Source: Antedon mediterranea
Taxonomy: Eukaryota; Echinodermata; Crinoidea; Comatulida; Antedonidae
Reading direction: 5' to 3'
Length of the DNA: 60,000 nt
Assembly (NCBI RefSeq): GCF_964355755.1
Contig: NC_092670.1
Span: forward strand, 13,765,201 to 13,825,200
The notes under the pieces were generated by a model. The model worked only from the letters and a program-made list of their open reading frames with translations, was not told where the DNA came from and did no database searches. The position numbers and the translations under genes were made by a program. Shown here piece by piece: positions 46,601 through 56,700 of the stretch (within the stretch, counting starts at the first letter, position 1; the number at the start of each line of letters is the position of its first letter).

Positions 46601-49600
46601 TGCAAAAGAAAGTACAATTTGAAGCTAGCATTGGTAAGTTGATAAATATAAAAATTAAAATATTAAATTATTATTATAATATTATTAGGCCTAGGCTAGC
46701 CTATATTAATTAATAATATAGCATGCCCTACCAGTACTAGTAGTAGTGGGCTAGTAGTAGTAGTATAGGCCTAGCCTAACTAAGCTAATATTACTATTAA
46801 TTAGGCCTACTAGTACTACTGTCTGTAATATACCTAGCCTAGGCTAGAGAGAGGCCTAGCTTGGATTGTTATATTTTATTACGTTTCATATTAAAAGTGC
46901 TTTCCTTTAAGTAGACCCCTGGCCAATAAAAAAAAAAAATTGTTAGATGTTTTAGCTTGCCAATCCGCTTAAGATGATTTTAAATTAAACCGATGGTAAT
47001 TGTGCAAAAATGTATACTTGTTATTTTGACTCCTGGCCATTTGTTCATAGTATATAAATATGTTTATGCTTTTGATAACTTATAATTAAATTACTGAAAA
47101 TCTAAAGCATAATAAGCAGTTATTAAAAAGTGTACACTTTTGCTACAGTGGTGAACTATTGGCAAATATAAAGCCCATTGTTTATAAAAGATACAGTATA
47201 TTATGGTCATGCAAATCATTAGTAATGTTATCACCTTCTATTAATTTTTGAAATATTAATTGTATGTTATTGTACAGAGATATTATAGTGATATCTCTAT
47301 TTTTTATTGTATGCTTTAGCATCAACATCAACTAATGAATCTGCTATCAACATGGAAGAGACAGATGATGGTATTTCTCGACCACCACCAATCAAAACAC
47401 GATGTCTACGTTCAAGCACAGATTTATTCAAAAGTAAAGGCAAAGCCAGGTCGCACTGTGTATTGCCAAGCATCTGTGTTCTTTATTATTCTGTGTAAAA
47501 AAGACAAAAGCATCACTTGTCGAATAACAAGAAAAAGTGTTCGATAATGATAATAGAAGCACGTAATCTAGTTCAGGCAGCCAAAGACAACAACAACACT
47601 GAACTACTTCTTAAAATTCAAGGTAAAGACTGTGTTGCTATCGAAGTGCAATACCACCCTACTTGTTATAAGAACTTTACTCGGTATTTGGGTAAGCCCA
47701 ATGAAGCAAGTACTTCTCTGGACACAAAATATTCTGAAGCGTATGATGTATTTTGTACCACAGTAAAAACAAATATTATTGACAAAAAGGAAATTTACAG
47801 GCTGACAAAACTCAATCAATCAAACAGATAAAGACTTCCTAGATAAACAATTGCTTCATGAAGAAATGTACAATATAACTGATACAGGAACAGACACAGA
47901 TGTGCCCAACGTTGAAGATCATCACAGACATAATACACCTTACACCATGAAAGAATGTAATGACAGTACCTCCAGAGACGCATCTGAAGATTCTAGCAAT
48001 TTCCCAAGACATTGTTTACCCCCTACCCCATTATTGTCAACGATTACTAATGACGAACAAGTTTATTTATAATGCACAGCATATTCAATTTTGAAAAAAT
48101 GTTAAATTCAGTTTTCTTATTTATTGTGTCTATAGGTTTAAGAAAACATTAGTTTGCATAAGATATCTTGTACTTTTGTGTTTAAAATTGAAATTTATAA
48201 GCTAATTTAGAAGAAATTGCATTTTTTATTAAAGGTCAGTGACCGTTTGACCTCTGAAGATGTCAATAAATGTTGAATTCATTTTTTAAAAGGTATATTA
48301 CAATTAGGCAATCTATACACTACATACAGAAAAATGCAAATCTGTTAAAATTGTAAGTTATTCACAAAAATGTTACCCCCTACCCCATAATTGTAAATGA
48401 TTACAAATTACTAAAAACAACAAATTTCTTCATAATACTTAGCATATTCATTTTTTGTTAATCTTTAATTTCAATTTTCTTGTTTATTGGGTCTATATGT
48501 TTATGAAAACATCAGTTTCCATAATATCTATTGTATTTTTTTGTTAAAGTTAGAAAAAAATTCATTTTTTTATTAAAGTTCAATGACCTTCTGACCTCTA
48601 ATGTTGTCAATATTTGTTGGATTTATTTAGAAAAATATATTAGGCTTAAGCGGTCTATACACTACATTCTGATACCAAGAAAATGTAAATCTGTTCACTC
48701 AATCCCAAGTTATTAGCAAAAATGTTACCCCCAACCCAAAATTTTGTGTTGCATATTTTCCGTAGGCGGTGTTATATAATCTTAAAAAATGACTATTAAG
48801 CTGTACAATTGGCATTGCTATCATGGATTTCTGAAAAGTAGACATGCTAAGCTTTCCAAAAATGTATGATAGCATTTGCCACCAATTTGATACTGAAAAA
48901 ATGTCTGGCCCATGTCTGCTATGTATGTATAGATATACTTACATAGACAGTTTCATTATAATATGTGTTTTTGATGGTTCATGCTGTAATTACAGGGTAA
49001 TTGGTTTATTTTATAGCTTTTAAAGTTCATTAATTGTATTTCTGATGCAAGAAAACATATAATTAGACATCAAAATCACAGAAATCTAATAATGTTTTCT
49101 GTATATTTTGCATATGATAAAGATAAAAGTTCGTTGACCTTTGAACATTTTTGGTGATAACACCCTCATGTACGATTTGATGCATACCAACCTATATATT
49201 TTTGGATTCTTTGCATCCAGCCGAGTATTTTGATATATAATTTACCATAAATGGACTATTTTTCATATTTGACCTTAATTGACCTTAAAATTAGCCGTTC
49301 TCGCTAACGAACAAGTTTTGAGCTTGTGAAAAATAATATGTTGTTCGTATGATCCTAACTGCTCCATCATACAAAAAATTACGAAATCCCTAGGTGGTGG
49401 TCACGAAATCGAAAAACTAAGCATATAAAATGCCTATGGCCTGTTGTCTATATTGTTCTTCCTCTAATTATTGTTTTATAAATAAGATGTACGGTACCCT
49501 TTAAATCTTGCTCGTTTATATTACTGTGTCTGTTATTTATTATTTCAGATGAAAAAATCAATATTCTTGTTGCCACTGACATAGCACAAGAAGGCCTGGA

Positions 49601-51093
49601 TATGCCAGCGTGCAATGTTGTCATTCGGTACAACTTTGTCAGTAACGAAATTGGAACAGTACAGTCCAGAGGGCGGGCTAGGGCATCTGGCAAGTGTTAT
49701 CTTATTGTTGAGAGGTCTGTATTGACTTTTTTCGATTTCTCCAATATATTGTTTAATAGTCTAGTCAATTACGTTTGTGTTGTTTGTTTTTTAATTATAC
49801 TATAAAAATATAATACTGTTACAGAGGATCACGTAATGAAAAACATGAATACGGAAATCGCGAAAAGGTAATAAGAATGAAAGAAGCCTTAGTTCAAGTT
49901 GATCACAAATCAAACGAGGAGTTTAACGAGGAAGTCCGTATTAGACAGGTAAATTAAATGTTTAACATCAAGAGAAAACCCAATTTTTAATTGATTTAAT
50001 GCCCGACTGTAAAGTGCGCCGTCTATACTCGTTCTGCTTATCGTCGCCACTATAATTGAACGCTTCTTTTTTGCATGACATGCCTTTCCATATTTTGGAA
50101 ATTGCGGCTTTATTTTTGATTGACTGTTTTTTCTAACTCAAAAACGTTTTTAAACTGTAATTGAATAGTCAATGTTTCTGTTCTATTATTATTGTTAATG
50201 TCTTGTAAATTTTAGAATGAACTAATAAAGGAATATGAGGATGAATTGTCGAAAAAGAAAGAAACCCAGATGTTAGATCGAGCAAGTGATGTCGAGGTTC
50301 TTTGTAAGGAATGTTCGCAATTTTTTTGTTACGCATCAGATCTTCGTGAAAATGGCAGTAATATCACGTGTGTTCTACCAGAATTCAAAGAAAAGATTAG
50401 AGAGATTAAACAGGGGAAACAAGTATACAGAACTACGGATACTATAGGTAAATATAGTCTTTAAATTATAATTCTTAAAGTTGTAAAGTCAATTTCGTAT
50501 TCTCCAGTAGTCTTTGATTATAAGTGGGCCTGCAGCCTAATTGAATTGTGACGTGAGAAATGAACAACCATGATGCAAAATACCTTTACGCGACGTGATG
50601 GGTCTTTCCAAGCTGAATATTCAAATCGTTAATTATGTTTTAGTTCATAGGATCGGGGGATTGCCATACCTCCATACCAGTTTCACATCACAAGCCTCAA
50701 CATTATAGAATGTGCGCTGAAGAATTAGTGGCACAAAGCATTATTGTCATTTTGATTTACCGTACGACTATACATCAACAAAGATATTTTACTTTCAACT
50801 CCATAACATACTTGTTGTTCTGTTTTAATCAGCATCGTGACGTTAACTAAATAATGTGGTTTACCCCTCTTTTTTTGTTCATAATTATTGCAGGTTACAT
50901 AAAATGCGCCAAAGACAACTGCGGACAGCAGCTTGGCATTCTCATCACTTACAAAGGTATAACTGACGTCAAGGGATACGGTTTGAAAGCCCAAAGTCTT
51001 AAATTTCAAAATCCTAAGAAGGTTTTGAACTCAACGTGGACTCTAAAAAAATGGAAAAAGAGAACATTTAAAATCGAATTATGGGAACCTTAA
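43380..51093 (+). CDS. RIG-I-like receptor A: DED + DECH RNA helicase + RIG-I C-terminal domain
   Basis: Seven exons, 834 aa: 43380-43653, 44109-45446, 45636-45806, 49549-49714, 49825-49948, 50216-50447, 50894-51093 (phases 1,1,1,2,0,1). Residues 12-86 form a death effector domain with its RxDL motif (RADL). A linker follows. Hel1 has APTGCGKT at 197-204, DECHH at 298-302 and LSAS at 333-336. A helical insert (Hel2i) follows, then Hel2 with [10 protein letters not shown] at 603-612 and QSRGRAR at 633-639. The C-terminal domain has zinc ligands C721/C724 and C773/C778, spaced CxxC and Cx4C as in RIG-I. Known for the family: cytosolic sensing of viral-type RNA by an ATP-dependent translocase. 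Inferred: signalling through DED partners. The ATG is taken because no in-frame upstream exon is needed and RLR-B starts at the matching place. Intron 3 is enlarged by a transposon. Confidence 0.93.
43654..44108 (+). other. RLR-A intron 1
   Basis: AT-rich with short TA runs; nothing else. Confidence 0.6.
44109..45446 (+). CDS. RLR-A exon 2: linker, Hel1 and Hel2i
   Basis: Acceptor TTTTTTAG, donor AAAAG/GTATCT. One large exon covers the acidic linker, Q-motif region (LRDYQKELA), motifs I, Ia, II and III, and the helical insert. A His-rich stretch (KHHHDNHHD) follows motif I. Confidence 0.95.
45636..45806 (+). CDS. RLR-A exon 3: Hel2 start
   Basis: Acceptor ATACTTTAG. Encodes motif IV (GIILCRTRQ) and LVGQGKAENTMNETEQAKVL. 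Confidence 0.93.
46252..47831 (+). pseudogene. transposon gene N-terminal half, several exons, broken
   Basis: Exon 46252-46481 (MAAYMSDGDHHLRCFMCIFP..., CxxC) ends near a possible donor. A short exon at about 46572-46632 has DKQRVERVQKKVQFE before GTAAGT. From 47316 come ASTSTNESA, RCLRSSTDLFKSK, then after frameshifts 47517-47831 with KCSIMIIEARNLVQAAKD and VEVQYHPTCYKNFTRYL. C-x-C and H-x-x-C pairs suggest a zinc-binding N-terminal domain. Function unknown. Confidence 0.55.
48020..48720. repeat. tandem duplication, unit about 340 bp, in transposon 3' part
   Basis: Two diverged copies share TTACCCCCTACCCCA, CTTGTTTATTG(T/G)GTCTATA and GTCAATGACC(G/T)T-type blocks. A third TTACCCCC(A)ACCC starts at 48724. 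Confidence 0.7.
49549..49714 (+). CDS. RLR-A exon 4: helicase motifs V and VI
   Basis: Acceptor TATTTCAG. Donor is GAG AG/GTCTGT, a weak donor, but RLR-B splices at the same codon (AAAG/GTACCC). Confidence 0.93.
49825..49948 (+). CDS. RLR-A exon 5: pincer/bridging helices
   Basis: Acceptor TGTTACAG, donor GTAAAT. Charged helical sequence linking Hel2 to the C-terminal domain. Confidence 0.9.
50216..50447 (+). CDS. RLR-A exon 6: first half of C-terminal domain
   Basis: Acceptor AATTTTAG, donor GTAAAT. Contains VEVLCKECSQFFCYASDLRE, with the first two zinc ligands. Confidence 0.92.
50448..50893 (+). other. RLR-A intron 6
   Basis: Nothing recognised; the minus-strand ORF here is a shadow. Confidence 0.6.
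50894..51093 (+). CDS. RLR-A exon 7: second half of C-terminal domain
   Basis: Acceptor ATTATTGCAG. Contains IKCAKDNCGQQLG (second zinc pair), GYGLKAQSLKF, and the stop at 51091-51093. Confidence 0.93.
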
Positions 51094-53184
51094 GTAAGTA
51101 AGATATTTGGTTCCCTCTAAGGCGCGCAGCAAGTAATTTTATTAATTGCAAACACGTTCGGATGATTCGACTTAAACGTACGTGAATATATAGATATAAA
51201 CCGATTAATGTGAGGAATAATTTGACGCATGGATTGTGCCTTATTTTATTTTATTTTATTTGATAATGAATATAGTATAGAGAATGTAGTTAAATTGTGT
51301 GTGTAAATAATTATAGTTCTATACCACATGTCGCACGTGCAATTATAATTCGTGCTTGATATGTTGAGTTAGAATCGAATAATACCATTTGGCCTACTTT
51401 AAAACATTAAACTATATAGCTATGTTTTACGATTGGAATTAATTGATTAAATAATTACAATTGAATATTGAATGTATATATATAAATATTGTTCCAACAT
51501 AAACAAAAATGTTAAAATATATTATTATTTATATTATTTATATTTATTATTTATGTGGTCACTTACGAGAAATGATCCTTTAAAAAAAGTTAAATTGTGT
51601 GTAACTAATACCACATGTCGCACGTGCAATTATAATTTATGCTTGTTGATGTTGAGGTAGAATCAAATAATACCATTTGGCCTATACATACATTCAACTA
51701 TAGCTATGTTTTACGATTGGAATTAATTGCTTAAATAATTACATTATATTGAATGATTGTATATTTTTAAAAATGAATAAAATTTTAGGAAAAATTGTTT
51801 TGTATTTGTGTACTCGTCATTGAGTCGACGGGGTGTATCACAAACCGGTGATAGAGCTAAAGCAGTGCGGAGAATTCTGAAACATTTAAAATTTAACCAA
51901 GTACACCTATGGCGAAACTTTATAGTGTAAATATTGTTCCAACATAAAAAAAAACATGTTAAAATGTATTGTTATTATTTATATTGTTTATATGTATTAT
52001 GTATCTGGTCACTCATGATGGTCTTTTGAAAAAGGTAGTCGCTTATTAGTAATGGTCGATTATGAGAAGCGGCCCCTTAGGAGATGATGATATTTTAGGA
52101 GACAAAATGTATTATTTATTTATTTATTTTCATTCGTTTTATTTATTTTCGGTTAAGCCGACAACCATTAATGCTCAGAATTGATATGATATTCCGAAGA
52201 AACGATTGAAATTACTATTCTCTAGATAAGGTAATGTAAATGTGTGATTTGACAATACAAATATTAGATGTTAGTGTCTGTACTCTATTGAATTATTCAA
52301 CAAGACCCGTGCCCTACTTGCCCTAAATTGATCGGGCCTACTTTTGAACTGTGCTGGGTTGGGGGATAAGTTTTAAATGTAACTGTGTTAGCCCTAGGAC
52401 AGACCTCGTGCACTCAATCTCACTTGTGTATAGAGGGTACGTTTGTTGACACGCTGATAGCCACATTAAGTGAATACACGCTCAACATCTGTTTTGTAGG
52501 GTACTTTTATTCAATTAGAGGACATATTGTATTACAGCATAAGAAATAATTTAGAATGTTTGGGTTATAATAATAATAATAATAATTTATTTGGATCGAC
52601 AGCTTTTAACAACACGCGTCATGCTTAGATGGTGCGTCGCGTCCATAATTAGTTAACAACAAGAGAAACAAAAAATAAATACAATAGACTTTGATCGATC
52701 GGTATTCATAATTATGAATATTTATGACTTACATTACACAATATAATACAGTGTACTTAGAGTTGTTTCAACCCCTCAGAAGACGGCGTCGATGTGCAAA
52801 AAAGTCTGCAAGAATGAATGAACTTCGACGACGACGATTTTACATGGGCCTAAACTATTACCGAACGAATTACTAAAAGACGAATTTCATTATTCATGTG
52901 CATAAATGTTGTATTTTATTTTTTGTATTGTTATTTATTTATTTCATTCATGGTATAAAAAACAAACCAAAAACAGGACCGACGCAGCGGTAAGATACAT
53001 ATATATATTTTTATTTTTGTTTTCCATAATTTCAGTTCGAAAACTGTATTGTTGTGATGATTTTGTATTATTGAAACATATTCAAACAACGAGTAGGGTT
53101 GAACACATTATTATTCTAATGACTTATTTCACTCTCATTTGATATTGTATTTACAGGATACATCACCATACACGTAGTAGATCT
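51094..53184. other. region between RLR-A and RLR-B
   Basis: Begins with probable RLR-A 3' UTR. Holds the tandem repeat at 51290-52010 and a (TAA)n-headed stretch near 52570. No exon recognised. Confidence 0.5.
51290..52010. repeat. tandem duplication downstream of RLR-A, unit about 290 bp
   Basis: Copies at about 51290 and 51585 share ACCACATGTCGCACGTGCAA and TATGTTTTACGATTGGAATT. A partial third at about 51925 matches 51480-51560 (ATTGTTCCAACATAA). Confidence 0.75.
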
Positions 53185-53194
53185 GGAATTTCCC
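53185..53194 (-). promoter_or_regulatory. kappaB-type site upstream of RLR-B
   Basis: The same GGAATTTCCC decamer as at 43028, 331 bp upstream of the ATG and followed by GATACCACTAT. It is kept although the surrounding promoter has diverged. Confidence 0.6.
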
Positions 53195-53472
53195 AACATG
53201 GGTGATACCACTATATTGATGATGGTGGCTAAAAATACATGTTGTTTTATACAATATAATACGCTGTTTTTTGATAATATACTGTTTCATATCTGTATAA
53301 TTTGACACTAAATACATAACGATATGTAAATTGATTATTAAACAAACTGCAATATACTATAGTTAGCTCGCAGTTTTACCTGTAGTTTAAATGCATTGTT
53401 CCAAAGCTATGAATAGATTTTAGAAAAATACGACATGTTTTGTAGGCCTAGATGCAGTAATATTATTTCGTG

Positions 53473-53480
53473 TATATATA
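53473..53480 (+). promoter_or_regulatory. possible TATA box of RLR-B
   Basis: TATATATA 36 bp before the ATG. In a window this AT-rich, and so close to the start codon, it may be chance. Confidence 0.25.
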
Positions 53481-53515
53481 GGTGCATTGTGTAGGACGCT
53501 AAAATCAAATTAATT

Positions 53516-53798
53516 ATGGAAAAATCAACAAATAAGAGTGTTTCAGAATTCATAATGATTCTCGCTAGGATGAGTCGCGATTTGTCAGAAGAGGAAGTAA
53601 ATAATATAAAGGAAATGTGCATTTTAAGTGGGTTTCTGTCAGAAAATGAGCAGCGGTCTCTACATAGTGCCCTTTCACTTTTCAGGACGTTATCGGAACA
53701 GGGTCATATCTCAGAGTCCAACACACGCAATCTAAAAGATTTATTTTCAGGTATTGGGCGAGAAGATCTGTACTCTAAGTATCTGGACTTCACCACAG
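53516..53798 (+). CDS. RLR-B exon 1: death effector domain
   Basis: 94 codons plus 1 nt to donor [38 protein letters not shown] and [11 protein letters not shown] follow the DED pattern. Only roughly half the residues match the RLR-A DED. Confidence 0.88.
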
Positions 53799-56700
53799 GT
53801 AGGCTCGTTTTGTTGTACTCTTCTAAAGCCTAATTACACATAATCATCGTACGAATTATAAATTAGTTAGGCATAGAGACAATAAACAGCAACCACGGTT
53901 TCTTGTCTAATGCACTGTCTCCTCACCGTAGACCTATATATTACATCATGATAGTTTGTTTTTGCATGTGTTTGTTGGTTATCATTATTACAATGACATA
54001 TGGTATTTTTATTTATTAATTAACTTCATTCGATTTACGACGTTGTTTTTATCAGACAATCTAGCTAAACAGTTACAGCATCTTCCAACTGAAAGTGACG
54101 GCGGTATACATATCACCCAAGAATTATCTAGGCCTACTAGTATACATGATGATGAATCCATGCCTCATGGAGCCTCTCCGAAAAATGAGAAACAATCGGA
54201 TGCTCCAATCTATTTAGCTTCCGCCGTCAAAATGATTCCACCGAAATTACGTGATTATCAGAAAGAACTGGCGCAACCTGCATTAGAAGGAAAGAATACA
54301 ATAATATGCGCTCCGACTGGATGTGGAAAGACCATAACTGCAGCTGAAATATGTAAACATCATCATGACAACCATCATGATCCAAAAAACTTTAAGGCTC
54401 TGTTCATTGTCAATATCCGTCATCTTACAAGTCAGCAGAGAAAAGCTTTTGAAACCCATTTTGACACGAGAGATCTTGGAACTCTGAATGAAACTGAAAC
54501 ATTAACAGCAGTTTTAAAAAATAAAAAGGTTGTCATGATAACCGCCCAGATACTAGTCAACGCATTATCGAAAAAAGAGGTTGAACTATCATTCTTTGAC
54601 ATGCTTATTTTCGATGAATGCCATCACACAACTCTCAATCATTCATACAATAAGATCATGCGCAATTACCTCCTTAAAAAGAAGGAAGGATCAAGCCGTC
54701 TGCCGTTTATTCTTGGTCTAAGCGCTTCTCTCGGAGTTGGAAAAGACGGTGATGCAGCAAAGCATATCGTCACATTGTGTGCCAACATGGATGTCAATTG
54801 TGTTTCTTACGTTCGTATACATCTTCAAGATTTAGAAGACCACGTGCATATAACGGAAGACGACGAAGTAAGCATAGTAACTGTTAGTCCTCGCCCCGAT
54901 GACGATGAATTCAAAAAGATAATTATAGGTATTATGGAGGAACAAGAAATGATGCATATTGAGAGTTCCTGTAAAGACAAAGGAAAGCAGCAGTATGAAA
55001 GTTGGATCGTCCAGATCCAAACGGATGCCAAGATATTACGTAATCGTCCTAAAATCGTTATTGCTGATTATTTGCGAGCTTTTAATGACGCACTTATGTT
55101 GTACCACAACACCAGAGCCATCGATGCCATTGGACTCTTAGACGGCTACTTTAAGAGACGTTCTATTGCCAAAGAACACATTGCTCCTGAGGCTGATCTA
55201 AGAGAAGACTACGAACTGAACCATGAAAGCAAGTTAAGAGATATTGCTAAAAAAGAAAAAACAAAAGACAGCCCAATGCTTAAACAATTAACAGAACTTT
55301 TGCAGATGGTTTTTGACCGAAATCATGAATCAAAAGGTAACAACATTTACAATTTCTTTTCTCTTCTTTTTTTTTGTCTTGTCTAATTAATGTTGATATG
55401 ATAATAATAATAATAATGCCATCTGCGACCACATGTGTATATTGTATACATTCATTATGACTTTTTACATAAGCTTACAATCTGATAATTATATGTTTAG
55501 GAATAATCCTTTGCCGTACACGACACGTTGTGAGTAGTTTGATAGATTTTCTTGAACAAGAAGTGGCACTGAAGAAATACAACATCAAATCTGCCTCTCT
55601 GGTTGGGCAAGGCAATGCCGAGTACACAATGTCTGAAGCCGATCAGGCCAAGGTTTTGAAACGTTTCAAAGGTAAGATTTAACGATGAATGAACAATATT
55701 CTGACATCAAATATTTACTGTATGTCAGAAGAAAACAGAAAAGCAATCCTGCAGTAGCATTGTACCGTTGTGTATTTTGTCTCACCCACGCTAATGTTTG
55801 GACAACAAAGCCAGTCATTGGTTCACACATAATTATTCCCCGAATTTTACATTTCGTATCCAGATCCCTGCATACTAACTCCTAAATGCCAAGTAAACCA
55901 TCTGACAAAATAATAAATGTATAGGTATATCAGTGATCGATTAGTTGTCCGGTAACCATATGTCTTGATATCATCCTATATTATTTCCTGCTGTTTTACA
56001 GACAGTTTTATTAATTTCAAATAAATGTACCTATACATTATATTATGTAAAGACTGCAACTTCATTAAACTAAACATGGCTATTATTTGTAATCACTGTT
56101 ACAGATGGAAAAATCAATATTCTCGTTGCAACGGACATAGCACAAGAGGGTCTTGATATGCCAGCTTGTAATGTTGTCATTCGGTACAATTTTGTCAGCA
56201 ACGAAATTGGAACAGTACAGTCCAGAGGGCGGGCTAGGGCATCTGGCAAATGTTATCTCATTGTTGAAAGGTACCCGTCTGTATACAGTATTGGTTCTGT
56301 TTCTTTTTATTATCAGTTCTTACCCAGTCAGAAGAAGCTGTCTGGGTTATGTTTTCTTACTTTATTTTTGTTCTGATTTCTTTCTTTAACTTGCGATATT
56401 TTGAATGGATTTGGCATAGAACAGAAGTAACCAAAGAAGAAAACTGCCACTTGTCAGAATTCAAAATATAATTTCGTATTTAATTATGTTTAACAATTTC
56501 TGTTGTTACAGGGAATCATGTAATGAGGAACGTGAGCACCAAAATCACGAAAAGGTAAAACGAATGAAAGAAGCTTTAGTTGATTTGGATCGAAAATCCG
56601 AAAAGGAGTTTAACGACGAAGTCCTTAAAAGACAGGTTTGACTTACCATATTTGTGGTTAGAACAAGTTAAAGTGATCATGTCAATGTTCGTTAATCTCA

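Larger units (their letters stand above)
45968..49436 (+). mobile_element. 3.5-kb TIR transposon in RLR-A intron 3
   Basis: Imperfect terminal inverted repeats: the left end starts GGCAGGAAGC, with ATTTCGTGACCACCA further in. The right end has TGGTGGTCACGAAAT and closes with TGCC. TA flanks both sides, as for the element at 32134-35572. It encodes a broken N-terminal half of the same protein family (46252-47831) but neither the PIN/XPG-like core nor the cysteine-rich tail, so it is an internal deletion derivative. RLR-B intron 3 (433 bp) lacks it, so the insertion postdates the gene duplication or was never shared. Confidence 0.75.

Noticed and set aside
53956-54055. Upstream in-frame extension of RLR-B exon 2 (hydrophobic start [12 protein letters not shown])
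   Set aside because: It lies before a good acceptor (TTTTTATCAG), has no counterpart in RLR-A, and would remove the DED; exon 1 splices in phase.
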